From positions 868,001 through 932,000 of the forward strand of contig NZ_WNXD01000001.1 in assembly GCF_014172375.1 (NCBI RefSeq): a stretch of DNA of 64,000 nucleotides, written 5' to 3'. How positions within the stretch are numbered: position 1 is the stretch's first letter; each line of letters opens with the position of its first letter. Positions 1 to 8,004 of the stretch are shown here, in pieces. Position numbers and translations under genes: made by a program. The DNA comes from Pedobacter planticolens. Lineage in GTDB: Bacteria; Bacteroidota; Bacteroidia; Sphingobacteriales; Sphingobacteriaceae. The notes beneath the pieces are model-generated. The model was not told the origin of the DNA and did no database searches. It saw only the letters and a list, made by a program, of their open reading frames with translations.

Positions 1-928
1 AGTGTTCTTCTTTAAATTTGTTCCATACTTTCTCCTTACAAAAAAAACTCTCTTTTTTACTTGGTGTTGCTATTGCTCTAAATTCTTTGCCTTCATATTG
101 TGCACGTATATAATCAAAACATATAGCTTTTAGGTCAGATATATCAGACTTTGCATAAGCCCAATCGACCATTGCTGTTCCCGAGTCATACTTTTTTAAA
201 TATTTATCCAAATCAACGAACTGACCTTCTCTTTTATCCAAACGTGTGTAAATTCCTTCGTAACCTAGGTCATTTAAATAATTATCCATAAGTTTCATAA
301 TACTTAACCATTCATTGACTCTAGGTTCTTTTTCCCCCATCATTTCAGCTATATTACCTGGAGAAAAGCCAACTTCAATTAAATCCTTACATTTCAAATA
401 CTTTTCTATTGGATTATAGTCAAGCTTTTCATCCTCGCCCATTTGGTAACTAGTCTCCAAACGCATAATTTCTTGAGGACTGTCATCCAAAGTGTCATCT
501 AATATTATTGCCTTAAAATATGCTGGATATCTGTTGTCTTCATTAGCAATTCTGTTTATTAGACTAGATCTCCTATTTCCATCGATTATAATTCCATCTC
601 TAGTAACAATTCCAACTCTCTTTTGGCCGTAGTCACGTAAGTCCGTCATTGTCGTCCTATTGCGATCTGGTTTAGAATCCCATAAGAAATCCTCAATCAC
701 TTTTTTATCTGTTAAGATTTCAGGATTTAAATTTCTGAACTGTCGTTCAAAAGACTTTACCATGCTCAAAATCCGACCATTGTATTTGTTGTAAACAAGG
801 TAATCAAGGTTTATCTCGTAAACAGGCATGAGCTTTTTTTCTCCCCTATAGATAATATCATCATATTTGTAGGGTTGCTTCGAGCTTTTAATTTTATCTA
901 ATTCAATTATCCTCTGGTCTTTGTTCAT
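1..928 (-). CDS. ParB-like DNA-binding/nuclease-fold protein, C-terminus beyond window
   Basis: I read this frame directly from the minus strand. It opens with ATG at 928 (MNKDQRIIELDKIK) and stays open for 309 codons to the left edge, so the C-terminus is missing. Around residues 100-125 it has GIVTRDGIIIDGNRRSSL; the DGNRR core resembles the ParB/Spo0J N-terminal fold. A helical stretch at about residues 175-215 (EKYLKCKDLIEVGFSPGNIAEMMG) resembles the ParB HTH that follows. It starts 20 bp after the methyltransferase stop, so it is probably co-transcribed with the restriction-modification genes. ParB-like folds occur in partition proteins and in phage-defence loci, and the neighbours favour defence. 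The exact family is not identified. Confidence 0.6.
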   Translation of the reverse strand, partial: MNKDQRIIELDKIKSSKQPYKYDDIIYRGEKKLMPVYEINLDYLVYNKYNGRILSMVKSFERQFRNLNPEILTDKKVIEDFLWDSKPDRNRTTMTDLRDYGQKRVGIVTRDGIIIDGNRRSSLINRIANEDNRYPAYFKAIILDDTLDDSPQEIMRLETSYQMGEDEKLDYNPIEKYLKCKDLIEVGFSPGNIAEMMGEKEPRVNEWLSIMKLMDNYLNDLGYEGIYTRLDKREGQFVDLDKYLKKYDSGTAMVDWAYAKSDISDLKAICFDYIRAQYEGKEFRAIATPSKKESFFCKEKVWNKFKEEH

Positions 929-948
929 AGTGAGCGTTATTTATATTA

Positions 949-2682
949 TTAAATATCTTTAGAAGATGAGTCATTAGCAATCGAAGCTATCTTGTTTACG
1001 CCGTAGAGTGCTAATAACTGTCTCATTGGTATCTTTTCTTTATAAAGGAAAATTGTATTGTCTAATTCTTGAACTAATATTTCTCTATCTAAAGATGTAT
1101 CATTGATAATTTTCTTTAAATCATCCATTAGGTAAGTAGGCTCTCTTTTATTTCCTTCAGATTTTTGCTCTTCATACATTTTTTGGAGCAAAGCTGAGGT
1201 GGCTATTTGCTCGGAAAAACCGTTATTAATAATTTTTATAAATTTCTCACCTTCTTGAACGCTGGTTTTTATAATTTGCTCCAGTTCTAGATAGAAACCA
1301 TCTTCAATTATTTGATGTTTGAAGCCAATTCCAGTTCCATATTGAATAGAGGTTTTCCATTTACCATTAGGCGCTTCTTTTGATTTAATATCAAAATTTG
1401 AAAGAGTAACTGTTAAGTTTCCATCTTTAATTGGATGACGCCTATATTTAGATCCTTTAACTCTTTTAGGTGGATTATTAAATTCTGCCTCACTAAATGT
1501 GTTGAGATTAATTATTTTATTTAGATTAACTTCGTGTTGCAAATTTAATTCTTGTGGCAATGTATAACCATTTTGAATAAGTACCTCTTTGGCTAAAGCT
1601 CTACTTACAGAAGGGCAAACTGCATTTCCAACTTGTCTCCATTTAGCATATAAGTTACCAGTAAATTGATATGTAATGGGAAACCCCATAAGTGAGGCAA
1701 TTTCCCGAATAGTTGGTGACCTATATTCTCCATTGCCTTGGCGATTTCGCTCAGATTTATATGTTAAGCCTTCTCTAGAAGTTCCACTTTTTGTTGCTGT
1801 TACAGTTCTGCTGGGTTTATCTATATTTTCTGGAAAAGACATCTTTCCCATGCAATAATGGTTTGTTTTTAATTCTCTTGATTGTCTCCATTCTGATTCG
1901 TATAATCCGCTATCGTAAAAGTGATCCGTTAATTGATTTTTTTGTATAATTAAACTTGGGTATACGGGATCTATTAAATTACCATTCGTTTCATTATCAG
2001 AAGGAGAAGGAAGCTTAGCCATCAGCTGACCAAGCGTTTTCCATGCTATAAGCTCCTCATTCTTTTCATCATGTGTTGGCTCAGGAGTTACGAATTTCCC
2101 AACAGAAATAATTTCCCCAGAAATAGAGCGTTTTCTAGATTGATGTGAGCCATAATCTGCTGAGTTTATTATGGTAGTATTAGGACTAACAACCAATGCT
2201 TTATCTTGAGGTTCTTTGCCTATACTTATTGCCCATTCGCTGAGATTTAAGTCTTCAAAAGTATAGTATATTTGTAAGTATTTCTTAGAATTAGCCACAT
2301 TTTCCATAAACCAAGCTTGTAATACAGAGTTGGGTTGGTGCTTTTTAACGGCTATTATTCTTAAAAATGATTTGATAAGTTTCATTCCCAAACCTTTTTC
2401 GCCTTTCCCAGATTTATTTGAATTGGAAAAGCTAACGCATGGCGGACTTCCTAATACTATTCGTGTATTAGGGATATTATTTATTTCTTCGATCGAGTCA
2501 AAAAACTTAGAAATATCATAAGGGGCACACTCTAAATCATAATTTTGATTGTAGGTGTCAACTGCTGGGCGCCAATGATCGTAACCATATACGGTTTCAA
2601 ATCCCATCTGTCTAAAACCCTCCGTGAAGCCACCAGCGCCACAAAAAAAATCAACTAATGTATGTTGTTTGTTTGTTTTCAA
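949..2682 (-). CDS. DNA (cytosine-5) methyltransferase
   Basis: This enzyme transfers a methyl group from S-adenosylmethionine to C5 of cytosine, probably to protect host DNA from a cognate nuclease. Motif I is FCGAGGFTEGF (residues 13-23). Motif IV is GSPPCVSFS (78-86) with catalytic Cys82, motif VI is ENV (127-129), motif VIII is QSRKRS and motif X is RQVGNAVCPSVSRAL. At 577 residues it is longer than a minimal m5C enzyme. About 200 residues after motif X form an extra domain beginning near YRRHPIKDGNLTVTL, which may be involved in recognition or cleavage. It lies in the HNH / AbiGi-like / methyltransferase / ParB-like run on one strand. The enzyme class is certain; the target sequence is unknown. 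Confidence 0.93.
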   Translation of the reverse strand: MKTNKQHTLVDFFCGAGGFTEGFRQMGFETVYGYDHWRPAVDTYNQNYDLECAPYDISKFFDSIEEINNIPNTRIVLGSPPCVSFSNSNKSGKGEKGLGMKLIKSFLRIIAVKKHQPNSVLQAWFMENVANSKKYLQIYYTFEDLNLSEWAISIGKEPQDKALVVSPNTTIINSADYGSHQSRKRSISGEIISVGKFVTPEPTHDEKNEELIAWKTLGQLMAKLPSPSDNETNGNLIDPVYPSLIIQKNQLTDHFYDSGLYESEWRQSRELKTNHYCMGKMSFPENIDKPSRTVTATKSGTSREGLTYKSERNRQGNGEYRSPTIREIASLMGFPITYQFTGNLYAKWRQVGNAVCPSVSRALAKEVLIQNGYTLPQELNLQHEVNLNKIINLNTFSEAEFNNPPKRVKGSKYRRHPIKDGNLTVTLSNFDIKSKEAPNGKWKTSIQYGTGIGFKHQIIEDGFYLELEQIIKTSVQEGEKFIKIINNGFSEQIATSALLQKMYEEQKSEGNKREPTYLMDDLKKIINDTSLDREILVQELDNTIFLYKEKIPMRQLLALYGVNKIASIANDSSSKDI

Positions 2683-2744
2683 AGTAAATATTAAAATCTA
2701 TTTGTGAAAATATGTATTAAAATGGTATTCTATCTCGAAGTTTA

Positions 2745-3497
2745 TCAGAAATCACCTACAATCTGTTCAGACGTTAAAACAGTTATTGAATATAAATTTA
2801 TTATGTCGATTTCAAAAACAGCAGATAGAGCTTCGTAAACTAAAGGAATTTCTGAAGGCTCTTTCACAATTATATAAGATATATCCTGTAATTTGAATTT
2901 TAATAAATGCTTTTCAATAGTTCGGTTATAAAAAGCTGTAGAACTTCTATACTTTTTTTCGTTTAATACTGGGGGCTTACCACCAATATCTAAAGATTTA
3001 GGTACCAGTCTCCATTCTCTCTCATCATAAAAACGATATTTTTTATTTACAATTTTTTCACCCCTTTCTAATTCGCCTTCATGGTTTTTAGTATATAAAA
3101 TGGAAGTATTGTCTTCCAAATCAGTAATTTGATCAGAATTTCCGATTAAGCTTTCATAAGTTTTGCGTAATGAATGGCTAACGAATGAATTATGATCAAT
3201 ATATAATACTGGGTTTAAACCTTTACTTGACGCCCATTTTTTTGACAATCCAATGCCATAATCACCATAATAACCCAAATCATTGTTGTTTTTTTTATTA
3301 TAAAAATGCTTTTTATAGTCAGAAAGTGGGATGTCGCAAAAAGAGACCATTGCAATAGCTGCAGAGTAATTTTGGCTTCCCCTTGTTTTTAATTTCTCCA
3401 GACAGTAAGAATATCTAAGCCCAGTACTTCTTATTATTCCTAATAAGTATTCTAGTTTTCCGGTGTAATGTATAATTGAGTTTGCGCTAATTGCCAT
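2745..3497 (-). CDS. AbiGi-like abortive-infection antitoxin-family protein
   Basis: This 250-residue protein begins NSIIHYTGKLEYLLGIIRS and contains MVSFCDIPLS, GDYGIGLSKKWA, GLNPVLYID and FYDEREWR. That is the motif order I associate with the AbiGi family (PF10899), named after the putative antitoxin of the AbiG phage-exclusion system. It starts 9 bp after the HNH gene and ends 62 bp before the methyltransferase, so it is embedded in the restriction-modification operon. No AbiGii-like nucleotidyltransferase toxin is next to it. Family recognition is from memory of motifs; the role here is inferred from the neighbours. Confidence 0.65.
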   Translation of the reverse strand: MAISANSIIHYTGKLEYLLGIIRSTGLRYSYCLEKLKTRGSQNYSAAIAMVSFCDIPLSDYKKHFYNKKNNNDLGYYGDYGIGLSKKWASSKGLNPVLYIDHNSFVSHSLRKTYESLIGNSDQITDLEDNTSILYTKNHEGELERGEKIVNKKYRFYDEREWRLVPKSLDIGGKPPVLNEKKYRSSTAFYNRTIEKHLLKFKLQDISYIIVKEPSEIPLVYEALSAVFEIDIINLYSITVLTSEQIVGDF

Positions 3498-3506
3498 ATT
3501 TATTTA

Positions 3507-4247
3507 CTATAGGAATTGTTCAAAATGATATTTTAAATAATTGAAATTGGGTGAGTTTATTTTAGGCTTAGCAAAAGTCAGCTCAGCTAAAATCGATTTT
3601 ATTTTCAAGTCGGCTTTTTTTGTATATTTAATATTAAGCCTGTTATCTAATGAAAAATATCCTTTGTCAAAAAGTCGGTCATGTAATACGCAAAAACAAA
3701 TTGCATTAGTGGGATCTAGCCTAGCTCTCTCATCTGCACCCCATGGAATAATGTGGCTGCATATCAACAGGTCTTGTTTGTCGATATCACATAAAGCACA
3801 TTGGTTGTTATAATTGTCTAGAACAATTTCACGAAGTTTTTCTTGATAAATTCTTCTCTTTGTTATTGATGCTGTTTCGGTAGGATTATTATTAGGGTTT
3901 ATATACTGTTTAAGAATATAGAAGTTCTCTGCCTCTTTTTTTACGTTTTCTACATTATCAACTAAGTTTTTTGCCTCTGCAAAAGTTGGTAGAGTTAATA
4001 CATCGAAACCTTTCCCTTTGAAATCGCCTTTTAAGCCATAATGATGTAGGATTGCCATTGCCTCGAAGCCTCCGCCTCTTGGAGGCGCAGGTAGATTTAA
4101 TATCTCTCTTTGTAATCTTCTATGGCTTAAGTTATGATTTAAAAAACCATCTAACACTTTATATTTAGTAAGCTCGTCATACTTATTCAAGGTATATTGA
4201 TGAGTTGGCATTACTTCTGGTAAAATATTTACTATATCATTATGCAT
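3507..4247 (-). CDS. HNH endonuclease, probable restriction enzyme
   Basis: This 246-residue protein has a C-terminal HNH module. It contains Cys150-x2-Cys153, then SHIIPW (164-169), Asn181 in DPTNAICF and LHDRLFDKG with His189. These fit the HNH_2 type (PF13391) found in many Type II restriction nucleases. The N-terminal 110 residues should carry target recognition and are not recognised. It is the first gene of the closely spaced set that includes the C5 methyltransferase, so it is the best candidate for the cognate nuclease. It could alternatively be a modification-dependent nuclease. The nuclease fold is clear and the pairing is inferred. Confidence 0.82.
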   Translation of the reverse strand: MHNDIVNILPEVMPTHQYTLNKYDELTKYKVLDGFLNHNLSHRRLQREILNLPAPPRGGGFEAMAILHHYGLKGDFKGKGFDVLTLPTFAEAKNLVDNVENVKKEAENFYILKQYINPNNNPTETASITKRRIYQEKLREIVLDNYNNQCALCDIDKQDLLICSHIIPWGADERARLDPTNAICFCVLHDRLFDKGYFSLDNRLNIKYTKKADLKIKSILAELTFAKPKINSPNFNYLKYHFEQFL

Positions 4248-4352
4248 TATTCTATCTTCTTATATCTAATCTATCTAACATGGGAAACCTAAGAAATGCT
4301 CTTTCAGAAATGTTATCTCTTATTATGTTGAAGTTGTTCATATTGATTGTTT

Positions 4353-4682
4353 TTATAGTTCATTGCCACTTATTTTTCCAGCAAGATATTGATCTAATTT
4401 ATCTCTAAATGTATAATCTAATGGTAATCCATTTAATGTAGAATTACTTAAGGTTGGTGGAATAACAAGCCAAGTTGGTTGTCTTGAAAAAGGATTACCA
4501 CTATTGTCCCAAAACCATCTAATCCCAAGTCTAGGTTTTGAATCCCAATCTAACGCTACTATTGCCCATCTTTCAACTATATGTTTATAAACGACGGTGT
4601 ATGGTCCACCCACAAATCTTTTTGGAGATTTTATACTTAAAATATTTAGATCATCATTTAAATCAAAACTTTTGCCCCCCAT
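4353..4682 (-). CDS. hypothetical protein
   Basis: This is a 109-residue protein rich in Trp and aromatics (RWAIVALDWDSKPRLGIRWFWDNSG, read with a break after DWDSK) and ends KLDQYLAGKISGNEL. It has no signal peptide, membrane segment or motif I recognise. It lies between dinD and the HNH nuclease on the same strand, 105 bp before the HNH start, so it may belong to the defence block. Its composition is protein-like and the frame is uninterrupted, which supports a real gene. No function is proposed. Confidence 0.6.
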   Translation of the reverse strand: MGGKSFDLNDDLNILSIKSPKRFVGGPYTVVYKHIVERWAIVALDWDSKPRLGIRWFWDNSGNPFSRQPTWLVIPPTLSNSTLNGLPLDYTFRDKLDQYLAGKISGNEL

Positions 4683-4707
4683 ATATTTTTTAATTTAAAA
4701 TTTATAT

Positions 4708-4770
4708 TTATTTCTTTTTATACCCCTCAGCAAACTCCTTCAATCTCTTCATCAACTGTGGGTTATTTAC
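4708..4770 (-). pseudogene. relic of a second copy of the HTH-regulator 3' end
   Basis: Immediately after the dinD stop, the minus strand reads an in-frame tail starting VNNPQLMKRLKEF and ending AEGYKKK, then TAA. The intact regulator at 5644-6045 ends VNNPELIKRLRAF then AEGYKKK, so about 17 of 20 residues match and the DNA is clearly homologous. Only this tail is present. It is a scar of a duplication or of the insertion of dinD beside a regulator gene. It starts at the dinD stop and has no start codon. Confidence 0.75.
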
Positions 4771-4771
4771 T

Positions 4772-5647
4772 TTAATCTTTCTTCTTTTTTACTGATGTTT
4801 CTTTTATAACTTTTGGTTTTACTGCTTTTTCCAATTTTTTGATACTATCAGCCGTAGGCAAATCTTCTGGCATAGTACCACCAAGTTCTTGGATGGTTTT
4901 CCGCACTGTATTTCCTACTTCAAAATGAGTTTGGTTGGCAGCATTTTTACCCTGTATTTGTTCACGCTTTAGTTTTTCTTCTGTTTGTGTTGCACGGAAC
5001 AGATTTGCGGCAAGTTCTGTACTACCCATATGATCCAGTATTTGCTGGCTGCTTTTTAATCCTTTCTTTGCATGTATCTTCTTGGCATCTAAACCACCAT
5101 ACAGTCCCATATACCCGTGGTTTTGGAATATAGCATAATCAATGCTTTCAATTACGCCAGCTTTTTTAGCTGCTGCAGCAAGCTGAATGTTGTGTTTTGC
5201 CAGTTCATCCCTCAGAAATAACCTTTTTTTATCTTCGCTTTGAAGCCTATTATAGGCCTCCATTTGCTGTATTTCTTGCAAACGGGTTTGTACAGCAAAA
5301 TAAGTTTGGCCTAATGCAACCACTTCTTTAGAGGGGTCTGCATTTTGTACAATTAAGTAACAAGCATAACGACTAAGCTTGTAACTTTGCATTTTTCTTT
5401 CTGCACCCGAGCCAATGGTAACCATCTCGTTGAACTCAACGATATGGTTCTCGACAGATTGCTCACTGTTTTTACAGGATTCAATGGCTTTAGCTATAAC
5501 AGATGAGAAGTTTCTAAAATCGGTATAATCTAATGCTTTGGCTAATTGCCTTGCCATCCAATACTCATTCCCTGTTTCGTCTATTTGCTTAATTTGCTCA
5601 AATAGGTTCGGTGTCTGTTTCGATAATTCTTTAGCCATAAGTGTCAT
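4772..5647 (-). CDS. dinD: DNA damage-inducible protein D (DinD)-like
   Basis: This 291-residue protein contains the DinD pattern: EYWMARQLAKALDYTDFRNF, IVEFNEMVTIGSGAERKM, YKLSRYACYLIVQNADPSK, then GYMGLYGGLDAKKIHAKKG. In E. coli DinD is an SOS-induced inhibitor of RecA-dependent strand exchange. Homologues also travel on mobile DNA and beside defence genes. Its ATG overlaps the stop of the upstream HTH regulator by 4 bp (5644-5647), so the two are translationally coupled. The C-terminus is Lys-rich (VKPKVIKETSVKKKKD). The start at 5647 could be internal (MAKELSK, 4 codons in). Family is confident; regulation probably runs through the HTH partner rather than LexA. Confidence 0.85.
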   Translation of the reverse strand: MTLMAKELSKQTPNLFEQIKQIDETGNEYWMARQLAKALDYTDFRNFSSVIAKAIESCKNSEQSVENHIVEFNEMVTIGSGAERKMQSYKLSRYACYLIVQNADPSKEVVALGQTYFAVQTRLQEIQQMEAYNRLQSEDKKRLFLRDELAKHNIQLAAAAKKAGVIESIDYAIFQNHGYMGLYGGLDAKKIHAKKGLKSSQQILDHMGSTELAANLFRATQTEEKLKREQIQGKNAANQTHFEVGNTVRKTIQELGGTMPEDLPTADSIKKLEKAVKPKVIKETSVKKKKD

Positions 5648-6045
5648 TTCTTTTTATACCCCTCAGCAAACGCCCTTAACCTCTTTATCAACTCTGGGTT
5701 ATTCACTTTAACATTTACACCTTTTTTCTTATCAAGCTGTTCAACTTCGTAAGGTAGGCCTTCTTCTTTATGCAATCTCTTCAGTTCCTGTTCAAGAGCT
5801 TTGGATAACCCAGTATCTATCCTTCCTTGTGCTTCCAATAAGTCACGGTTATCTTTTTCAAGCAATTCTCCGATTTTATTGAGGTTTTCTTCTTCGGGTT
5901 GGGTAGTATTTGAATTCCATGAACTAACCGTGGTATAATTTACATCCAACCATAATGACACTAGACGTTGTGATGCACCAGAGCTCTTTACAACCTCTTT
6001 AATTCGATTTTTTTGAATAATATCACTATTTTTTCTTCTCGGCAT
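5644..6045 (-). CDS. XRE-type helix-turn-helix regulator
   Basis: This 133-residue protein has an N-terminal HTH at residues 14-60 (IKEVVKSSGASQRLVSLWLD, then VNYTTVSSWNSNTTQPEEENL), typical of the Cro/XRE fold. A charged helical tail ends FAEGYKKK. It overlaps dinD by 4 bp, so it probably controls the pair. A perfect 7-bp palindrome lies 12 bp upstream of its ATG and is a natural autoregulatory operator. A relic of the same C-terminus lies downstream of dinD. Confidence 0.85.
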   Translation of the reverse strand: MPRRKNSDIIQKNRIKEVVKSSGASQRLVSLWLDVNYTTVSSWNSNTTQPEEENLNKIGELLEKDNRDLLEAQGRIDTGLSKALEQELKRLHKEEGLPYEVEQLDKKKGVNVKVNNPELIKRLRAFAEGYKKK

Positions 6046-6057
6046 AAAATATTTTAT

Positions 6058-6074
6058 TTAGTACTTGGTACTAA
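6058..6074. promoter_or_regulatory. candidate operator for the HTH regulator
   Basis: TTAGTAC (6058-6064), a 3-nt spacer and GTACTAA (6068-6074) form a perfect inverted repeat 12 bp upstream of the regulator ATG at 6045. Its size and place fit a dimeric XRE repressor site acting on its own promoter. Binding is inferred, not shown. Confidence 0.5.
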
Positions 6075-6223
6075 GTATTATATTAGTATATTTGTTATCA
6101 GTTAATTATAGCGACAAATAGAGTAGGGGTTAACCTTGCTTTTTACGATGTCACTCATGAAAGAAAACCGCTAAATTTTCCACATGGGCCGATCGTGAGT
6201 TCGCCATTTCTATTGAGTTTTGC

Positions 6224-6350
6224 TATCTTCGCGAAAGCTTATTCAATAGGGCGAGCTTCATGTAAGTCTTTTGTGGAACCCAGTTTTACTGGGATGGTTC
6301 TTAGCGGTACCTCTTTCAAAAGCAGTGGAGTTCGCCCTATTGGTTTTTCC
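6224..6350 (+). ncRNA. candidate structured small RNA (rod-shaped inverted repeat)
   Basis: Bases 6244-6260 pair with 6326-6342 in a 17-bp stem. The outer 11 bp are perfect (CAATAGGGCGA with TCGCCCTATTG) and the inner 6 contain G-U pairs. Further in, CTTTTG pairs with CAAAAG. The tip holds a GGAACC / GGTTC arm around the hairpin CCCAG-TTTTA-CTGGG. A box TATCTTCG at 6224-6231, close to the Bacteroidota -7 consensus, would start a transcript near 6237, and GTTTTTCC follows the stem. The frame that crosses this region (6195-6404) has no protein-like character. The direction is inferred from the box; the symmetry itself is strand-neutral. Confidence 0.45.
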
Positions 6351-7200
6351 AATCGGGTTTCTTTCTTGCTTCGTTGGGTACACATCGTTTACATAACCAA
6401 ATGAATGCCTTATGAAAACGAAAAAGTTTAACTCATTCCATTTCCAGTACCTTCAGCAGGTGTTGCGTACCTATTCCCTTATCCTCTTGTTAAAGAACGT
6501 GATTTGTTCCCCATCCTAAGGCGGGCTAGAAATTCAAAAATTAAAATAAGGCCAATAAAAAAAGGACTGCTGTGTAGGGAGAGCGCAGTTATTCTTTAGA
6601 TCGGTTTACATTTAGTTTTTGGTACCAGCCTTTTTGCTTTTTGAGCTAAAATGCCCTACAATGGTTTTGTCGTAATCCCAAGGTAAACATTTTTTTCATA
6701 TAACAATTACGGTTTTCTGTAAATCGCGTATAAGTACGCGGTAAAGGCTGGTTATTGTTTAATTTTTTTAATTATTTAAAATAAGAAGGAGAAGATTACG
6801 AAAAAGATTGCCACGTCGCTATGCTCCTCTCTATGACGAGTGGGTTATACGGCCTCAGCAGATCGACGTGAAGAAAATCCAATAAATGGAGCGTTAAAAA
6901 CAAAAAGCTGTTTGAGCGTAGCGAGTTCTTTTTGTTTAGCGGAATGTTTGGATTTTTAGGAGAGCTGGTGCAGCCTTGATCTTTTGTTTCTTTTCTATCA
7001 AGAGAAAAGAAAGAGCCCCTCGGCGGCGGCGAGCCGAGGCAAGGAGGAGCATGGGGCAAAACCATATTAAAAAGATTGCCACGGTTTGCGAAGGGCAACC
7101 TCGCAAAGACGGGCTAAGCGAATACTACCGCATTACGATCCCGTATCAAGTACGGGATGACGGTATAGGAGCGGAAACATAAAATTAAAAAACAAACAAA
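6345..7200. repeat. gene-poor region with dispersed repeats
   Basis: I see no credible protein gene here. ACCAGCCTTT (6624-6633) is complementary to AAAGGCTGGT (6743-6752), with a small hairpin CGCGTA / TACGCG at 6725-6740. From about 6800 to 7180 there are copies of families seen again at 15140-15970 and 21330: a CTTGAT...ATCAAG palindrome near 6976-7000, a GAGCC-CTCGGCGGCGGCGAG block near 7013-7035, a GATTGCCACG...CGCAAAGACG block at about 7072-7110, and a GCATTACGATCCCG palindrome at 7130-7162. Confidence 0.6.
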
Positions 7201-7272
7201 TGAACCACAACCAATACCCTTTTAATCGGCTCTTTGCCTTAAAACCCAAAAACCCAGTTTAGCAAAACCCTA

Positions 7273-7421
7273 AGCGGGAACCATGAATTGAGGTTATTAA
7301 TGGTTAATAGATACATTCTACCTTTTCCTTAAAAAGGCAAAAGGCGTGTTCCCGCTTTTATCATTTTTCCTAAACCCTAAGCACCATTTATTCTCCTGAT
7401 TTTACATCGGAGCTGGTGCTT
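7273..7421 (+). promoter_or_regulatory. structured 5' leader of the thioredoxin-SusC-SusD operon
   Basis: Two consecutive inverted repeats precede the ATG at 7438. AAGCGGGAAC near 7273 pairs with GTTCCCGCTT near 7349, enclosing CCTTTT / AAAAGG. AAGCACCA (7379-7386) pairs with TGGTGCTT (7414-7421), with an inner CTCC / GGAG. The second ends 16 bp before the start codon and could affect ribosome access. I match it to no known riboswitch class. Confidence 0.4.
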
Positions 7422-7437
7422 CCTAAACCAAACAAAT

Positions 7438-8004
7438 ATGAAAAAAACAACGATTTTACTCGTAATGGCATTGCTATGTCTAAATTCTGTCCTCTACGCC
7501 CAGATCAAAAACAACAAAGAAATCCCTTTTAACATTGGAGACAGACTACCAGAAACATTCTGGCAACAAGAACATACTTTCTATCAAAATGGACAAACCA
7601 TTAGCCAAAACCTAGCCGCCTACAAAGGCAAATTACTCATTCTTGATTTTTGGGCCACTTGGTGCGGCAGTTGTGTCAGTAAATTTCCATTGCTTGATTC
7701 CCTCAGGCAGGAAGAAAGCGAGTTAAAGATCGTGATGGTCAACAGTGCCAAGGTAAAAGATAGTCTACCTATTTTAAAAGCATTTTATGCAAACAATGCC
7801 TATGGCAAAGCGCATCCCTTGCCCAGCATTATTAATGATACGTTACTCTGTAAAACGTTCCCTTTTCGCTATTTGCCCCATTACATCTGGGTAGACCATA
7901 GGGGTATCATCATTGCCATGACCACCTATCATTTTTTCAATCGGAAATCGATTAACAGCCTGCTTGAACAACACAAACTGGCAATTAAAACCAAAAACCC
8001 ATGA
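7438..8004 (+). CDS. TlpA-like thioredoxin-fold lipid-envelope oxidoreductase
   Basis: This 188-residue exported protein has a signal peptide (residues 1-21, ending SVLYAQ). Its thioredoxin fold carries the redox motif WATWCGSC at about residues 71-78 inside GKLLILDFWATWCGSCVSKF. The Trp-Cys-x-x-Cys and the later LPHYIWVDHRG (cis-Pro region) match the TlpA/ResA group, which reduces disulfides in the periplasm. It overlaps SusC by 4 bp (ATGA). TlpA-like proteins linked to SusC/SusD pairs are common in Sphingobacteriaceae, but their partner is usually unknown. It is shorter than the 400-residue versions and has no AhpC-like extension. Confidence 0.85.
   Translation: MKKTTILLVMALLCLNSVLYAQIKNNKEIPFNIGDRLPETFWQQEHTFYQNGQTISQNLAAYKGKLLILDFWATWCGSCVSKFPLLDSLRQEESELKIVMVNSAKVKDSLPILKAFYANNAYGKAHPLPSIINDTLLCKTFPFRYLPHYIWVDHRGIIIAMTTYHFFNRKSINSLLEQHKLAIKTKNP

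Noticed and set aside
6244..6342. Retron msr/msd or integron attC site
   Set aside because: No reverse transcriptase or integron integrase lies in the window, and conserved attC core words are not visible.
6195..6404. Plus-strand frame of 69 codons
   Set aside because: It runs through the perfect inverted repeat, which explains the sequence better, and the residues are not protein-like.
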